40,160 bases of DNA from Verrucomicrobia subdivision 3 bacterium UBA693. GTDB taxonomy: Bacteria; Verrucomicrobiota; Verrucomicrobiia; Limisphaerales; UBA8199. Position numbers and translations under genes: made by a program. The notes beneath the pieces are model-generated. The model saw only the letters and a list, made by a program, of their open reading frames with translations. It was not told where the DNA came from and ran no database searches. This document shows, piece by piece, positions 9,013-17,096 of this stretch (positions are counted from its first letter, which is position 1; every line of letters begins with the position of its first letter). The stretch spans positions 43,488 to 83,647 of the forward strand of contig DBMR01000092.1 in assembly GCA_002298785.1 (NCBI GenBank), given 5' to 3'.

Positions 9013-9549
9013 ATGAAACGAAACTCAAATTCTATGAAACCTCTCGCTTTGGGGTTCGTCATGCTCACTGGAGCACTTCTGTTCACCGGATGCGCCTCCA
9101 CCAAGCCCACCATCAGCGATCCCAACGAAGCCCGCGCCCATTTTGAGACGGCCCGCTCGAACTTTAACACCACCAAAGTCCGCGCCCTCAACGAAGTAAT
9201 GAAACTCACCGTTGCGGAGGCAAACAAATTCTGGCCGATCTACCGTGACTACGAACGGGACCTGGCGATTGTAGGCGACCGGAAACTGAAGCTGATCAGC
9301 GACTACCTCACCTACCACAAAGCCGGAAGCTTGAACGACCAAAACTCGAAGGAACTGGCGGCGCGATGGTTGCAGAATACACAGGACCGGCTGGATCTCT
9401 GGAAGAAGTACTACCAGCAGATCAACGATGAGGTGTCACCCATTCGGGCGACCCAATTCCTTCAAGTGGAAACCCTGATGGCCAACTATGTGGATCTGAA
9501 CGTCGCTTCGGAACTGCCGGTGGTCGGTGACCAACGTAAAGGCCATTAA
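9013..9549 (+). CDS. putative lipoprotein of unknown function
   Basis: A 178-aa protein. The start at 9013 is chosen because it gives a clean lipoprotein signal, with a basic MKRNSNSMK, a hydrophobic run and the lipobox LLFTGCAS. A longer frame open from 8620 merely overlaps the upstream gene. The mature part is almost entirely helical and polar, with an LTVAEANKFWPIYRDYERDL segment reminiscent of the LTxxQ/Spy-like periplasmic helical proteins, but the similarity is too weak to name it. A second ATG at 9034 could also serve. It lies 43 bp after the DUF3313-like gene and is probably cotranscribed with it. Confidence 0.75.
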   Translation: MKRNSNSMKPLALGFVMLTGALLFTGCASTKPTISDPNEARAHFETARSNFNTTKVRALNEVMKLTVAEANKFWPIYRDYERDLAIVGDRKLKLISDYLTYHKAGSLNDQNSKELAARWLQNTQDRLDLWKKYYQQINDEVSPIRATQFLQVETLMANYVDLNVASELPVVGDQRKGH

Positions 9550-9712
9550 CCCCTGGACGCGTTCCTGTGGTTCAAACCCTCAACTCCTTCAGGCTGCGTT
9601 GCCGCGCTGTAACCTCGATCGTGACGGATCGCCTCCGCCAGGCCGGTTCTTGTAGTCAATTGGTGGCGTTCACTGACCTCGCTGCTTTTGGCCCCATTTC
9701 CATTCCAGCAAT

Positions 9713-11014
9713 ATGAGACCATCGCCACCCGGATTATGGCTCAAGGTTCCGGCGCTGACGATTGCCCTTTGCGGACTGGCCATGCCGGGACGAGGTGATG
9801 TGCTCATCGGCACGAACGGCGACCGTTTCACCGGCAGAGTAATTTCTGAAACGGCGGAGTCCGTCATATTCGAGTCGGAACTTGCCGGCCGGTTAACCAT
9901 ACCCCGTGCGCGCATTCGCGAGTTGCAGCGGGTTCCGACTAGTGAAATCCCCTCCCTTTCCCCGTTTACAAATGCGCCGCCAACGACCGCATCCCAATCG
10001 ACAAACAATTTGTGGCGCCCCCCAGGAGTCGGCAAGGACGGCTCAGACTGGCTCGAGCTAAAATCCGGTGAATGGCTGAGAGGCGAACTGCGCTACATTC
10101 AGCATCGCAAGGTGGAATTCGACAGCGATGAATTGAATGATTCCTCCTTGAAATTGAAGGATATTCGCCAGGTCCTCCCGTCCAAACCGATGTTTACCAA
10201 ATTTGAAGGACGCGACGACATCTACGGCACGGTGGTCATCAGCAATGAGACGGTCCAGGTTTTCGGTCCCGAGCAGCTTAATCTGTCCCGCGATCAACTC
10301 ACCGGTATTACTCCGGGGGGAAAACGGGAAATCGACTTTTGGTCCGCCAAAGCCAGCATCGGGTTGAACCTGCAGTCCGGCAATACCCGGCAGGCGAATA
10401 TGAGCGCCAGCGCGGAGCTGGCACGCCGCACTCCCTCCACCCTCATGCAGTTGGATTACCTCGGCAATTATAGCGTGGTCCAGGGGACGGAGAACGTGAA
10501 CAATCACCGGTTAACCACCACCTATGATATCCGCCTGAATCGGCACTGGTTCCTGCAGCCCTTGTGGTTCGAGTATTACCTGGACCCCGTGGCGAATATC
10601 GCCCATCGGGAGACCGTGGCCGTGGGCGTCGGTTACTACATCTTCGATCAGGATGGTCTCGAATGGAACTTTTCTGGCGGCCCCGGCTATCAAAATACCA
10701 GGTTCAAGACCGTGGAGTTCGGCCAGGACAGCTCCGCTTCGACTCCAGCGGGAGTGCTACAATCCAGCTTTAAGATCGACCTGACGCGGAAGCTCAAATT
10801 CAACCAGACGTTCTCCGCCACGGTTATGAGCGAGCATGCAGGGACTTACAGTCACCACACGGTTTCGGCGCTCGAGTTCGAAATCAAACGGCATCTGGAC
10901 CTGGACGTTTCGTTCGTCTGGGACTACCTGCAAAATCCGCAGCCCGAGGCAGGCGGCGCTATCCCCCAGCACAGTGATTTCCGGCTTAACGTTGGACTGG
11001 GAGTGCGCTACTGA
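9713..11014 (+). CDS. DUF481-like outer-membrane beta-barrel protein
   Basis: A 433-aa secreted protein with a signal peptide (about residues 1-29, ending near PGRG). An N-terminal region of small beta repeats follows (DVLIGTNGDRFTGRVI, later LELKSGEWLRGEL), each pairing a 'L..G..L.G.V' strand with an R..I.E turn. From about residue 205 the protein has alternating amphipathic strands starting SIGLNLQSGNTRQANMSA and ending in LNVGLGVRY with a terminal aromatic. This is the DUF481 (YdiY-like) pattern of an outer-membrane barrel, whose C-terminal aromatic would be the BAM recognition signal. The multihaem cytochrome gene begins 34 bp downstream. Function unknown. Confidence 0.8.
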   Translation: MRPSPPGLWLKVPALTIALCGLAMPGRGDVLIGTNGDRFTGRVISETAESVIFESELAGRLTIPRARIRELQRVPTSEIPSLSPFTNAPPTTASQSTNNLWRPPGVGKDGSDWLELKSGEWLRGELRYIQHRKVEFDSDELNDSSLKLKDIRQVLPSKPMFTKFEGRDDIYGTVVISNETVQVFGPEQLNLSRDQLTGITPGGKREIDFWSAKASIGLNLQSGNTRQANMSASAELARRTPSTLMQLDYLGNYSVVQGTENVNNHRLTTTYDIRLNRHWFLQPLWFEYYLDPVANIAHRETVAVGVGYYIFDQDGLEWNFSGGPGYQNTRFKTVEFGQDSSASTPAGVLQSSFKIDLTRKLKFNQTFSATVMSEHAGTYSHHTVSALEFEIKRHLDLDVSFVWDYLQNPQPEAGGAIPQHSDFRLNVGLGVRY

Positions 11015-11048
11015 TAGGCAGTGCACGGAAGGTTCCGCTAATTTTTTG

Positions 11049-13379
11049 ATGGCCCGCAAGTGTCTCATGAAAGCAAGCGCAGCGACCCAAAGAAGTCCGT
11101 GGCCGCTAGCCCCGATTTCCATCCTGGCCACGGCCTGGTTCATCGCCGGAACGGACCTTTCCTGGTCAGCTTCCAACGCGGTGCCGCCCGCGCCGCCAGT
11201 TTCCGCTGAGTCGTCCGCCTATGCGGGATCGATGAGCTGCCGCGATTGTCATCAGAAATTCTACAGTCTGTGGTCCACCTCCTTTCACGGTTTGGCGATG
11301 CAACCGTACACTGCGGATCTGGCCAGGACCCGGCTGACGCCGCAATCCAAGGAGATTGTTGCAGGCAAGTATCGTTTTAGCGCGGACATTGCAGCCGGCA
11401 CAGTCATCGAACGCGACGGACAACAGGAGCAGCGTTTTAGAATCACCCAGACCATGGGAGGGAAGAATGTATTCTATTTCCTGACTCCTTTGAAGGCCGG
11501 CTGGCTGCAGGTGCTGCCGGTTGCATATGACGTGCGGCGACAGGAATGGTTCGACACCACCGCCAGTGCCATGAGGCACTTCGGGGACCAGCATGACGAA
11601 GCGCTCTATTGGCAAGAGCGGCCGTTGACCTTTAACACCTCCTGCTTCGGTTGCCATGTCAGTCAACTATCGAAGAACTACGATCTAAAATCTGACAGCT
11701 ACCACACCACCTGGGCGGAGCCAGGCATCAATTGCGAGACCTGTCATGGCCCTTCAGCAACTCACGCTCGCATGTTCCGCGAACTTCCAACCAATGCACC
11801 GGCACCAGCCGATCTTAAGTTGGTGGTGACGAAAAAGCTCACCATCGAACAGCGCAATGCAATGTGCGCCCCGTGCCATGCCAAAATGTCCCCGGTGACC
11901 ATGAACTTCGCGCCCGGGGAGCGCTTTTTCGACCATTTTGACTTGGTGACCTTGGAAAGCCCCGATTTCTATCCTGACGGCCGCGACCTTGGTGAGAATT
12001 ACACCTACACTCAATGGCGACAAAGCCCGTGCGCCAAATCAGGCCAACTCGACTGCATCCACTGCCACACCTCCAGCGGGCGCTACCGTTTCAAAGCAGC
12101 GGCAAATGCCAACGACGCCTGCCTGCCCTGCCATGAAGAACGGGTGAAAAATGCCACTGTCCACACCCATCACCAAAAGGACTCGGCTGGGAACCAGTGC
12201 ATCGCGTGCCACATGCCGATGACCGAGTTTGCTCGCATGCGACGCAGCGATCATTCGATGCGCCCACCCACCCCGGCAACCACCCTTGCTTACCAATCGC
12301 CCAACGCCTGCAACCTGTGCCATACCAACCAAACGGCCGGATGGGCCGATAAGCTCGTGCGGGAATGGCGCCAGCGCGATTACCAGAAACCAGTCCTGGA
12401 ACGCGCGGCTCTCATCGCCGCCGCACGCAAAGCTCAATGGCAGAATCTACCAGCCATTCTAGCCTATCTCAGCAGCACGAACCGCGAAGAGATCCAATCC
12501 TCCTCATTGGTGCGCTTGCTATCCAACTGTCCCTCCGAGGATAAATGGCCAACGTTGCGGAAACTGACCAGTGACCCTTCACCCTTGGTTCGAGCCAGCG
12601 CCGTGGCTGGCTTGGGAGAACGTCCGGACCAGACGAACGCTCTGGCCCTGTTCAAGGCCGTTTCCGACGATTCACGCCTGGTGAGAGTGCGGGCGGCCGC
12701 CGGCCTGGCCGGATTGCCCGAGGACGACATCCCCAATGAACACCGACCGGCAGTGCGCCGGGCGATGACGGAGTTTATGGATTCACTCCGGTCGCGCCCT
12801 GACGACATGGCGTCCCACTATAACTTGGGCAACGTTCATCTGGCGCGGGGTCAACTTTCGGAGGCGGTTGCCGAGTTCGAACTGGCGAGCCGGCTGCAGC
12901 CGGAGGCGTTGCCACCTTACGTGAACGCTGCCCTCGCTTTTAACGCCTTGGGGCAAAACGAAAAGGCCGAAGCCAGCTTGCGCCGCGCCCTGTCACTGGA
13001 CCCAACCAATAGCGCTGCCAATCTAAACCTCGGCATGTTGCTCGCGGAGATGGACAAGCTGCCGGAGGCCGAAACTGCTTTTCGCGCAGCGTTCAAGTCG
13101 GACCCACGCTCCGGCCAGGCAGCGTATAACCTCGGCGTCTTGTTGGCGAAAAATCACCCCGAAGAAGCCTTGAATTGGTGTCGGCAAGCCGCGGAACTTG
13201 GCCCCGACCGGCCGCAATATGGTTACACCTACGCCTTCTACCTTCACCGTGCCGGCCGCCTGGAGCAGGCACTCGCAGTGATCCGCTCGGTGCGTGCGCG
13301 CCATCCCGCTCATCAGGAGAGCGCCCAGTTTGAACAGGCCTTGCTCCAGGAACAGCAGTCCGCGCGGAAGCGTCCTTGA
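11049..13379 (+). CDS. octahaem c-type cytochrome with HEAT and TPR repeats
   Basis: A 776-aa exported protein. After an N-terminal membrane or signal segment (about residues 18-36) come eight CxxCH haem sites: CRDCH, CFGCH, CETCH, CAPCH, CIHCH, CLPCH, CIACH and CNLCH. The first is set in a CRDCHQKFYSLWSTSFHGLA context like cytochrome c554-type domains. Residues from about 430 form HEAT-like repeats (SPLVRASAVAGLGERP; SRLVRVRAAAGLAGLP), followed by at least four TPR units beginning ASHYNLGNVHLARGQLSEA. The protein is likely periplasmic and involved in electron transfer, with the repeats docking a partner. The open frame extends back to 10836 inside the DUF481-like gene; the ATG at 11049 is the first start beyond that overlap, and 11067 is an alternative. 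Confidence 0.9.
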   Translation: MARKCLMKASAATQRSPWPLAPISILATAWFIAGTDLSWSASNAVPPAPPVSAESSAYAGSMSCRDCHQKFYSLWSTSFHGLAMQPYTADLARTRLTPQSKEIVAGKYRFSADIAAGTVIERDGQQEQRFRITQTMGGKNVFYFLTPLKAGWLQVLPVAYDVRRQEWFDTTASAMRHFGDQHDEALYWQERPLTFNTSCFGCHVSQLSKNYDLKSDSYHTTWAEPGINCETCHGPSATHARMFRELPTNAPAPADLKLVVTKKLTIEQRNAMCAPCHAKMSPVTMNFAPGERFFDHFDLVTLESPDFYPDGRDLGENYTYTQWRQSPCAKSGQLDCIHCHTSSGRYRFKAAANANDACLPCHEERVKNATVHTHHQKDSAGNQCIACHMPMTEFARMRRSDHSMRPPTPATTLAYQSPNACNLCHTNQTAGWADKLVREWRQRDYQKPVLERAALIAAARKAQWQNLPAILAYLSSTNREEIQSSSLVRLLSNCPSEDKWPTLRKLTSDPSPLVRASAVAGLGERPDQTNALALFKAVSDDSRLVRVRAAAGLAGLPEDDIPNEHRPAVRRAMTEFMDSLRSRPDDMASHYNLGNVHLARGQLSEAVAEFELASRLQPEALPPYVNAALAFNALGQNEKAEASLRRALSLDPTNSAANLNLGMLLAEMDKLPEAETAFRAAFKSDPRSGQAAYNLGVLLAKNHPEEALNWCRQAAELGPDRPQYGYTYAFYLHRAGRLEQALAVIRSVRARHPAHQESAQFEQALLQEQQSARKRP

Positions 13380-13418
13380 TCGTAAAGCGACTTTTGATTT
13401 GCCAGCACCGTACAGAAT

Positions 13419-15680
13419 ATGATAACGGGCCTTGTGGCATTTCCTCAACACAGCGCTCCCGGTTTGGCCCTCGCGATCGAGATTATGGCGCGGGTGGGTG
13501 AAGAGTTGGCTTTCGTTGAGGCGGGCAAGGACACCGGTCTTTTGCCCATCAACAGCCTCATCATGGACCTCGAGGAAGTGCCGCGCGAGGGCTCACCCGC
13601 AGAATATGCAGCAAGTTTGACCGCCGTCCGATCAATCCTGGATCAGATCCTGGACGGATCCGGAAAATTTACGGACGAATCCATCCAGTTTCTAAATGAC
13701 TGGCACGCGGGGATGAGTTCCATATTGACGGCATGGGAGCGAGGCGGAAAAACGCCCGCGCCTACCTCCTCGGAACCGTCGGCCAAAGTTCTAGCGCCGA
13801 CTTCAGTCGCTCCTCCCGGAACGGCCCCCTACAGATCACCGGTTGCGCAACCGGTCGCAGATGAGCCGGCGATCCGATTGAATCTCGCCGAGGATTCCGA
13901 GCTGCTTCGCGAATTCCACGGCGAAGCCCAGGAACTGCTGCAGAACATCGAGCAAGGCGTGCTGGTGTTGGAGGAGAATCCGGGTAATGCCGACACGATC
14001 AACTCCATCTTCCGCGCCTTTCACACGTTGAAAGGCGGCGCTGGCCTGCTCCACCTGGACACGCTGCGAGAACTCGCGCACGATTTGGAGTCACTCCTCG
14101 ACGCGGCGCGCCGCTCCGAGTTGAGCATCACTTCAGAGGTCATTGAACTCATTCTCGCCGGCGGAGACACCCTGAAGCAATTTATCCGGGAATTTGGCGC
14201 CCAACTCCAAGGCGTGAACCCGGGCGAGCCCATTGCCATTCCAACCCGCACGCTCAGGCAACGGGTGCGCACCACAGTGTCCGGAGGTCGCTCCCCTGCA
14301 CTCCCCACGGTTCCCACGCCATCGCCTGCGGCCCCCCCGACCCCGAAACAACCTGAATCCACCGCTCCAGAAAGCTCGGTAAACCAGTCGCCCTTGCCAG
14401 CACCTGCATCGGAACCGGCAGCACCCTCGACGCCAGCCACAGCCCCCGCCAAAGCGCGCAGTGAATCCGCAGCTAAGACGGAAAGCGCCACTGGCTTCGT
14501 CAAGCTTGATACCCGGAAACTGGACAGCCTGGTCGACCTCGTGGGCGAGTTGGTCATCGCCCAATCCATGGTAGTTCAGGATCCTGATGTGCAGCAGTTG
14601 GCCAACCGCCATTTGGCGCGTTGCCTGCGTCAACTCAGCCGGATCACGACCGATTTGCAGCGCACCGCCATGTCGTTGCGCATGGTGCCAATCGGCCGGA
14701 CCTTCCAGAAAATGACGCGCCTGGTACGCGACCTCGCCGCTCAACAGCAAAAGCAGGTGCAGTTGGTGATGGAAGGTGAAGAGACGGAATTGGATCGTAA
14801 CATCGTGGAAGAATTAAGCGACCCCCTCGTCCACATGATCCGAAACTCCGTGGACCACGGTATCGAACCGCCCGAAGTCCGCATGGCCCATGGAAAACCG
14901 GCTCTCGGCACGATACGCCTCTCCGCCTCCCATCAACGCGGTGGCATTGTCATCAGCATTCAAGATGACGGCCAGGGCCTGGACCGCGACCGCATCCTGT
15001 CCAAGGCGCGGGAACGTGGCCTCATCAAGCCCAACGCCACCCTGACCGAAGCGGAGACCTTCGCCCTCATCTTCGCCCCGGGCTTCTCCACCGCCGAGGT
15101 GGTCACCGATGTCTCCGGCCGGGGTGTGGGCATGGACGTCGTCCAGCGCAACATCGAAAAGCTGCGCGGCAAGGTTGAAATCCAGTCCGTCGCCGGCCAG
15201 GGTACTATTTTCAACATCGTTCTGCCGCTGACCCTGGCCATCATTGACGGAATGCTCGTGGGAGTGGGCGATGACCGCTACATCATCCCAACCTTGTCGG
15301 TTCGCGAATCCTTTCGCCCCCGTCCCGGCATGGTAACCACCGTTCACGAGCGCGGCGAAGTGGTTAGCGTGCGCGGACGGCTAACGCCTCTCTTGCGCCT
15401 GGGCCAGCACCTGGGCACTCCGGGCCGGGCAACTGACCCGACCGAAGGGATCATCGTCGTCGTCGAATCTGGCGACGCCGCTCGCGGACTGCTCGTCGAT
15501 GAATTGCTCGGCAAGCAGGAGGTCGTCATCAAGAGCCTGGGCGAAACTTTCCGAAAACAGGATCTGCTGGCCGGCGCCGCGATTCTCGGCGACGGCCGGG
15601 TCGGGCTGATCCTGGACGTCGATACGCTGGTGAGGTGTGAAAGAACCAACAACCCCGCCAATGGCGATCTCGGTTCATGA
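13419..15680 (+). CDS. cheA: chemotaxis histidine kinase CheA
   Basis: A 753-aa cytoplasmic kinase that phosphorylates CheY and CheB in response to receptor arrays. Domains: a ~110-residue N-terminal region I cannot name; a proline-rich spacer; the Hpt (P1) domain at about 155-260 with phospho-acceptor His202 in FHTLKGG; a second Pro/Ala-rich linker (285-355); P3 dimerisation helices (358-435); the HATPase (P4) with N-box HMIRNSVDHG, DDGQG and GRGVGMD; and the C-terminal CheW-like P5 (about 608-745). No separate P2 domain for binding CheY/CheB is evident between Hpt and P3, only the low-complexity linker. First gene of the chemosensory operon, 39 bp after the cytochrome gene. The stop overlaps the next start by four bases. 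Confidence 0.96.
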   Translation: MITGLVAFPQHSAPGLALAIEIMARVGEELAFVEAGKDTGLLPINSLIMDLEEVPREGSPAEYAASLTAVRSILDQILDGSGKFTDESIQFLNDWHAGMSSILTAWERGGKTPAPTSSEPSAKVLAPTSVAPPGTAPYRSPVAQPVADEPAIRLNLAEDSELLREFHGEAQELLQNIEQGVLVLEENPGNADTINSIFRAFHTLKGGAGLLHLDTLRELAHDLESLLDAARRSELSITSEVIELILAGGDTLKQFIREFGAQLQGVNPGEPIAIPTRTLRQRVRTTVSGGRSPALPTVPTPSPAAPPTPKQPESTAPESSVNQSPLPAPASEPAAPSTPATAPAKARSESAAKTESATGFVKLDTRKLDSLVDLVGELVIAQSMVVQDPDVQQLANRHLARCLRQLSRITTDLQRTAMSLRMVPIGRTFQKMTRLVRDLAAQQQKQVQLVMEGEETELDRNIVEELSDPLVHMIRNSVDHGIEPPEVRMAHGKPALGTIRLSASHQRGGIVISIQDDGQGLDRDRILSKARERGLIKPNATLTEAETFALIFAPGFSTAEVVTDVSGRGVGMDVVQRNIEKLRGKVEIQSVAGQGTIFNIVLPLTLAIIDGMLVGVGDDRYIIPTLSVRESFRPRPGMVTTVHERGEVVSVRGRLTPLLRLGQHLGTPGRATDPTEGIIVVVESGDAARGLLVDELLGKQEVVIKSLGETFRKQDLLAGAAILGDGRVGLILDVDTLVRCERTNNPANGDLGS

Positions 15681-16564
15681 TCTTTACGAACCAGACAGAG
15701 CGGATGCGGACAACAGGCCAATCGTCTGGCCAGGGAGTTATGAAACCTGTCGGCAGGCTCCCCTACGTGATCGCCGGTGTAAAGGATCTGCAGCTCGCGG
15801 TGTCCGCGAAATACGTGCAGGAAATCGTGCGCACGCCACGGTGGCACGAGGTTCCGCATACGCCTCCGTACGTCCGCGGGGTGATCAACTTGCGCGGCAA
15901 AGTGCTGCCGCTGGTGGATTTGCGGCTGCGCATGGGCCTGCCATCGGCCTTGGATGATGTCCAGCAGATGATTACTATGCTTGACGCCCGGGAGCAGGAT
16001 CACGTTCGCTGGCTCAAAGAGTTGCTCAGCGCCGTCACCGAGGGACATCCTTTCACCCTGGCACGGGATTCCACCGAATGCGCTTTTGGGAAATGGTATT
16101 ACGGCTACAAACCGGAGGATATTGGATTTGCGTCGGTGATGTATCGCTTCGAAATGCCTCACCGGCGAATCCACGCCATCGCTGATACCGCTCTGAAGTG
16201 CGCCGCACAGGGGCGACACGCTGAAGCCAGGGAGATCATCCACCGCACTGAGCAAGGCGACCTCCGCACGGTGATCAACCTGTTTGCAGAGGCGCGGACC
16301 GCTTTTCGCCAGGCGCATAAGGAGGTTGCCATTGTAATCACCAACGGCAGAAAGCAGCTATCGCTAACCGTAGACCAGGTTGCTTCGGTTGAGGCAATTC
16401 CCGAGGAGACCATCGCCGATGCCACCTCCGCGATTGGCGGCGTGAAATCAGATCTGCTCACGAAGGTCGCGCAGAGGGCAAACGACAAGGGAGTCGTCTT
16501 CCTTTTGAATGCGGAGGCGCTGCTGGCCGGTGATGATCGGCTTTCGCAAAGTTGCACTGAATGA
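15677..16564 (+). CDS. cheW: CheW coupling protein with an inserted CZB zinc-binding domain
   Basis: A 295-aa protein. Residues 28-105 are the first part of a CheW fold (YVQEIVRTP, VRGVINLRGKVLPLVDLR). At about 107-215 a helical insert carries the chemoreceptor zinc-binding (CZB) pattern: His109-x-x-Trp112, Cys135-x-Phe-Gly-Lys-Trp, His162 and His166. The CheW fold then resumes (VAIVITNGRKQLSLTVDQVASVEAIP). CZB domains bind zinc through three His and one Cys, and are known at the C-termini of receptors and in diguanylate cyclases as zinc or hypochlorous-acid sensors. Here the domain would sit at the kinase-receptor junction. The start overlaps the cheA stop (ATGA at 15677). The next gene is a second, simple CheW, so this copy probably adds sensing rather than basic coupling. 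Confidence 0.9.
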   Translation: MIFTNQTERMRTTGQSSGQGVMKPVGRLPYVIAGVKDLQLAVSAKYVQEIVRTPRWHEVPHTPPYVRGVINLRGKVLPLVDLRLRMGLPSALDDVQQMITMLDAREQDHVRWLKELLSAVTEGHPFTLARDSTECAFGKWYYGYKPEDIGFASVMYRFEMPHRRIHAIADTALKCAAQGRHAEAREIIHRTEQGDLRTVINLFAEARTAFRQAHKEVAIVITNGRKQLSLTVDQVASVEAIPEETIADATSAIGGVKSDLLTKVAQRANDKGVVFLLNAEALLAGDDRLSQSCTE

Positions 16565-16568
16565 ATTT

Positions 16569-17096
16569 ATGAAGCAGGAACCTCCTCCACTAAATATCGC
16601 GGCCAAACCCGGACGCTACCTGACCTTCAAGCTGGGCCCAGAGTCCTATGGGCTGCCGGTCCTCGGCGTGCGCGAAATCATCCGCTTGTGTCCTATCACC
16701 CCCGTCCCAAAGATGCCAGCTTACATCAAGGGGGTCATCAATCTCCGCGGTAAAGTGATTCCGATCCTCGATCTCCGGGCCAAGTTCCAACTCTCCAGCG
16801 AAGGCTATGGCGAGCGTGCCTGCATTATCGTGGTCCAGGTCGGCACGTCCCCCACCACCCAGATGCTGATGGGGGCCATCGTGGACGCCGTCGAGGAAGT
16901 AGTCCAGTTCAGCGCAGCCGACCTGGAACCCACACCCGATTTCGGAGGCGCTCCCAGCACTGACTACATCCTGGGTATGGCTACCATCCATGGCGGCGTG
17001 AAAACCCTGCTCGACCTCGACAAGGTATTCCTCCAGGAAGGCCTGCTCACGCTCATTACTCCCGAGACACAGAAATCCAAAACACAAATAACATGA
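16569..17096 (+). CDS. cheW: CheW coupling protein
   Basis: A 175-aa CheW that links CheA to receptors. Typical landmarks: RYLTFKLGPESYGLPVLGVR (first barrel), the receptor/kinase contact KMPAYIKGVINLRGKVIPIL, and VDAVEEVVQFSAADL followed by GMATIHGGVKTLLDLDKVF. No extra domains. I chose the ATG at 16569, five bases after the previous stop; the frame is open back to 16509, but that would overlap the CZB-CheW gene by 56 bases. The stop overlaps the start of the receptor gene (ATGA at 17093). Confidence 0.95.
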   Translation: MKQEPPPLNIAAKPGRYLTFKLGPESYGLPVLGVREIIRLCPITPVPKMPAYIKGVINLRGKVIPILDLRAKFQLSSEGYGERACIIVVQVGTSPTTQMLMGAIVDAVEEVVQFSAADLEPTPDFGGAPSTDYILGMATIHGGVKTLLDLDKVFLQEGLLTLITPETQKSKTQIT

